64,000 bases of DNA from Hyphomicrobiaceae bacterium (lineage in GTDB: Bacteria > Pseudomonadota > Alphaproteobacteria > Rhizobiales > Hyphomicrobiaceae). The notes under the pieces are model-generated. The model ran no database searches, had not been told where the DNA came from, and worked only from the letters and a program-made list of their open reading frames with translations. The stretch spans positions 2,666,001-2,730,000 of the forward strand of contig JAWKWE010000004.1 of NCBI GenBank assembly GCA_041397645.1. The letters run 5' to 3'. Below, piece by piece: positions 60,763 to 64,000 of the stretch. A program made the translations under genes and the position numbers. The first letter of the stretch is position 1, and each line of letters opens with the position of its first letter.

Positions 60763-61425
60763 TTATTCTTTGGGCGCTTCTGTTGTCGACGGTGGAGTGG
60801 CTTCTGGCGCAGGCGTTGTTGCGTCACCTGAGGGCTTTGCGGCCTCCTTCGCCTTCTCGATCGCCTCGTCGGTGGCGCTCTTGGCCTTATCGAGCGCTTC
60901 CTTTGCCGCTTCCTTCGCCTTCTCTAGGGCGGGTCCGGCCTTTTCCTTTGCGCTCTCGTAGGCGTCCTTTGCAGAGACGCCTGTTTTGTCGCGGAGCTCC
61001 TGCCCCTTCTCAAGCGCGCGTTCAAACAGCGACTTCTTTGGACTGTTGCGTTTGAAAGCCGGTGCGGCCTGGAGCACGTCATGCGTAGCCGTCGGCATGA
61101 TCGCGCTGATCTTGCCGTCGGTTACCTCGAAATGGATCGCGTCAATCAAGACGCCCACCTTCTTCTCGCCAATGCCGACGAAGCCGCCGGTTCCCATCAC
61201 GATACCGACGACCTGATGATCGCCGGACAGAATGATGTCTTCGATATCGCCGACGATCTTGCCGTCAGGACCCTTAACCTTGACGCCGATGAGCCGATCC
61301 TTCGCCAGGTATTGAACCGGCGCTTCTTCGGCGATGAATGTGTTCGGGGGCAGCTCCGTCTCCGCCATCGCGGGAACCGTCCCTGCCATCAGAACAAAGG
61401 CGAGGGAGGCGAGTGTGGTCTTCAT
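60763..61425 (-). CDS. Secreted PRC-barrel protein with LEA-like tail
   Basis: A 220-residue protein: signal peptide (ASLAFVLMAGTVPAMA, cleavage about residue 21), a PRC-barrel domain (about 28-115: KDRLIGVKVKGPDGKIVGDI, DHQVVGIVMGTGGFVGIGEK), and a long Ala/Lys/Glu-rich tail (about 130-200) of 11-residue repeats such as KEKAGPALEKAKEAAKEALD, followed by a Pro/Thr-rich end. The repeats form an amphipathic helix like late-embryogenesis-abundant proteins. Likely periplasmic; stress or surface role is a guess. Confidence 0.85.
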   Translation of the reverse strand: MKTTLASLAFVLMAGTVPAMAETELPPNTFIAEEAPVQYLAKDRLIGVKVKGPDGKIVGDIEDIILSGDHQVVGIVMGTGGFVGIGEKKVGVLIDAIHFEVTDGKISAIMPTATHDVLQAAPAFKRNSPKKSLFERALEKGQELRDKTGVSAKDAYESAKEKAGPALEKAKEAAKEALDKAKSATDEAIEKAKEAAKPSGDATTPAPEATPPSTTEAPKE

Positions 61426-61785
61426 GGTTGTTGTCCTCTCATGTACCGCGCTTGTTTCAGAGCGGCGACGAGCCCGCTAGAATCGCTGCCCGCTTAAGCG
61501 GCGCGCTGGCTCGTGCGCCATGTAGGCAGAGAGTATGTCGAGAGCAAGTCGGTTTGCGTGAATAACTCTGTGCCCGGGCAGGATAAGATAACTTCTTGGA
61601 ACGGCTAGAAAATAACGCGGGGAAAGGAGCCCGTGACATGGCGACGCGCAAGTTGCTCTCAGCCCCCCTGATCGGGTAAGTTGACCGCACCGTTGATTGA
61701 TTTGGAGATTGTGTAGGGCGAACCCGGCCCTTGGCCACCGGATCAAGACCTATCCTTCAAACGCGATTTTAAAGAGCGCAAGAGC
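61426..61785. other. Intergenic region upstream of gyrA
   Basis: About 360 bp, divergent between the PRC-barrel gene and gyrA. Frames of 89-93 codons on the minus strand here are Arg/Ser/Pro-rich and not protein-like. TTGACC at 61681 could be a -35 element for gyrA, but the matching -10 is poor. Confidence 0.4.

Positions 61786-64000
<2,215 letters not shown>

Overview
The window reads as a chromosome segment of a GC-rich alphaproteobacterium, most likely of the order Hyphomicrobiales. This is inferred from gene content and order, not from a marker search: hisS-hisZ-hisG with a short HisG that needs HisZ, pth-rplY, a petP/petR-like regulatory operon beside ilvE, and uvrA, ssb and gyrA in one neighbourhood. 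No rRNA, tRNA or CRISPR array was recognised.

Layout. 0-33 kb is mostly housekeeping: a partial GNAT enzyme, hisS-hisZ-hisG, mscS, recQ, a structured non-coding stretch before an ReAV-type asparaginase, a Tat-exported beta-helix protein, pyroglutamyl peptidase, ychF, pth, rplY, a Fur/Zur regulator, an L,D-transpeptidase, a short-chain fatty acid transporter, rfbD, prs, pgeF, midA-lgt, ubiK, proC, a MarR/response regulator/histidine kinase operon and ilvE. 33-45 kb is accessory: small secreted Cys-rich proteins (two with GLG1-like repeats), GST, TonB, an HpcH aldolase, the 3' remnant of an alkylsulfatase gene, an AraC regulator with a secreted sulfatase, MarC, and a frameshifted VOC-family gene.

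45.2-47.5 kb is the most unusual part. An AT-rich two-gene cassette encodes a double-SLATT (DUF4231-like) membrane protein and a ThsB-like TIR protein. It lies between two copies of a roughly 41-bp palindrome, one of them inside a dense cluster of other inverted repeats. It looks like a compact, horizontally acquired Thoeris-like anti-phage signalling system, with TIR as sensor/signal producer and SLATT as membrane effector.

47.5-64 kb returns to core genes (cupin, uvrA, then ssb and partial gyrA). Between uvrA and ssb sit an RTX-repeat protein, a 5-oxoprolinase operon (pxpA - biotin carrier - pxpB - pxpC) and a serralysin-like catalytic domain without its C-terminal half. The Pxp enzymes could use 5-oxoproline released by the pyroglutamyl peptidase encoded near 10 kb. 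The GyrA quinolone-determining region has Met at the position equivalent to E. coli Ser83.
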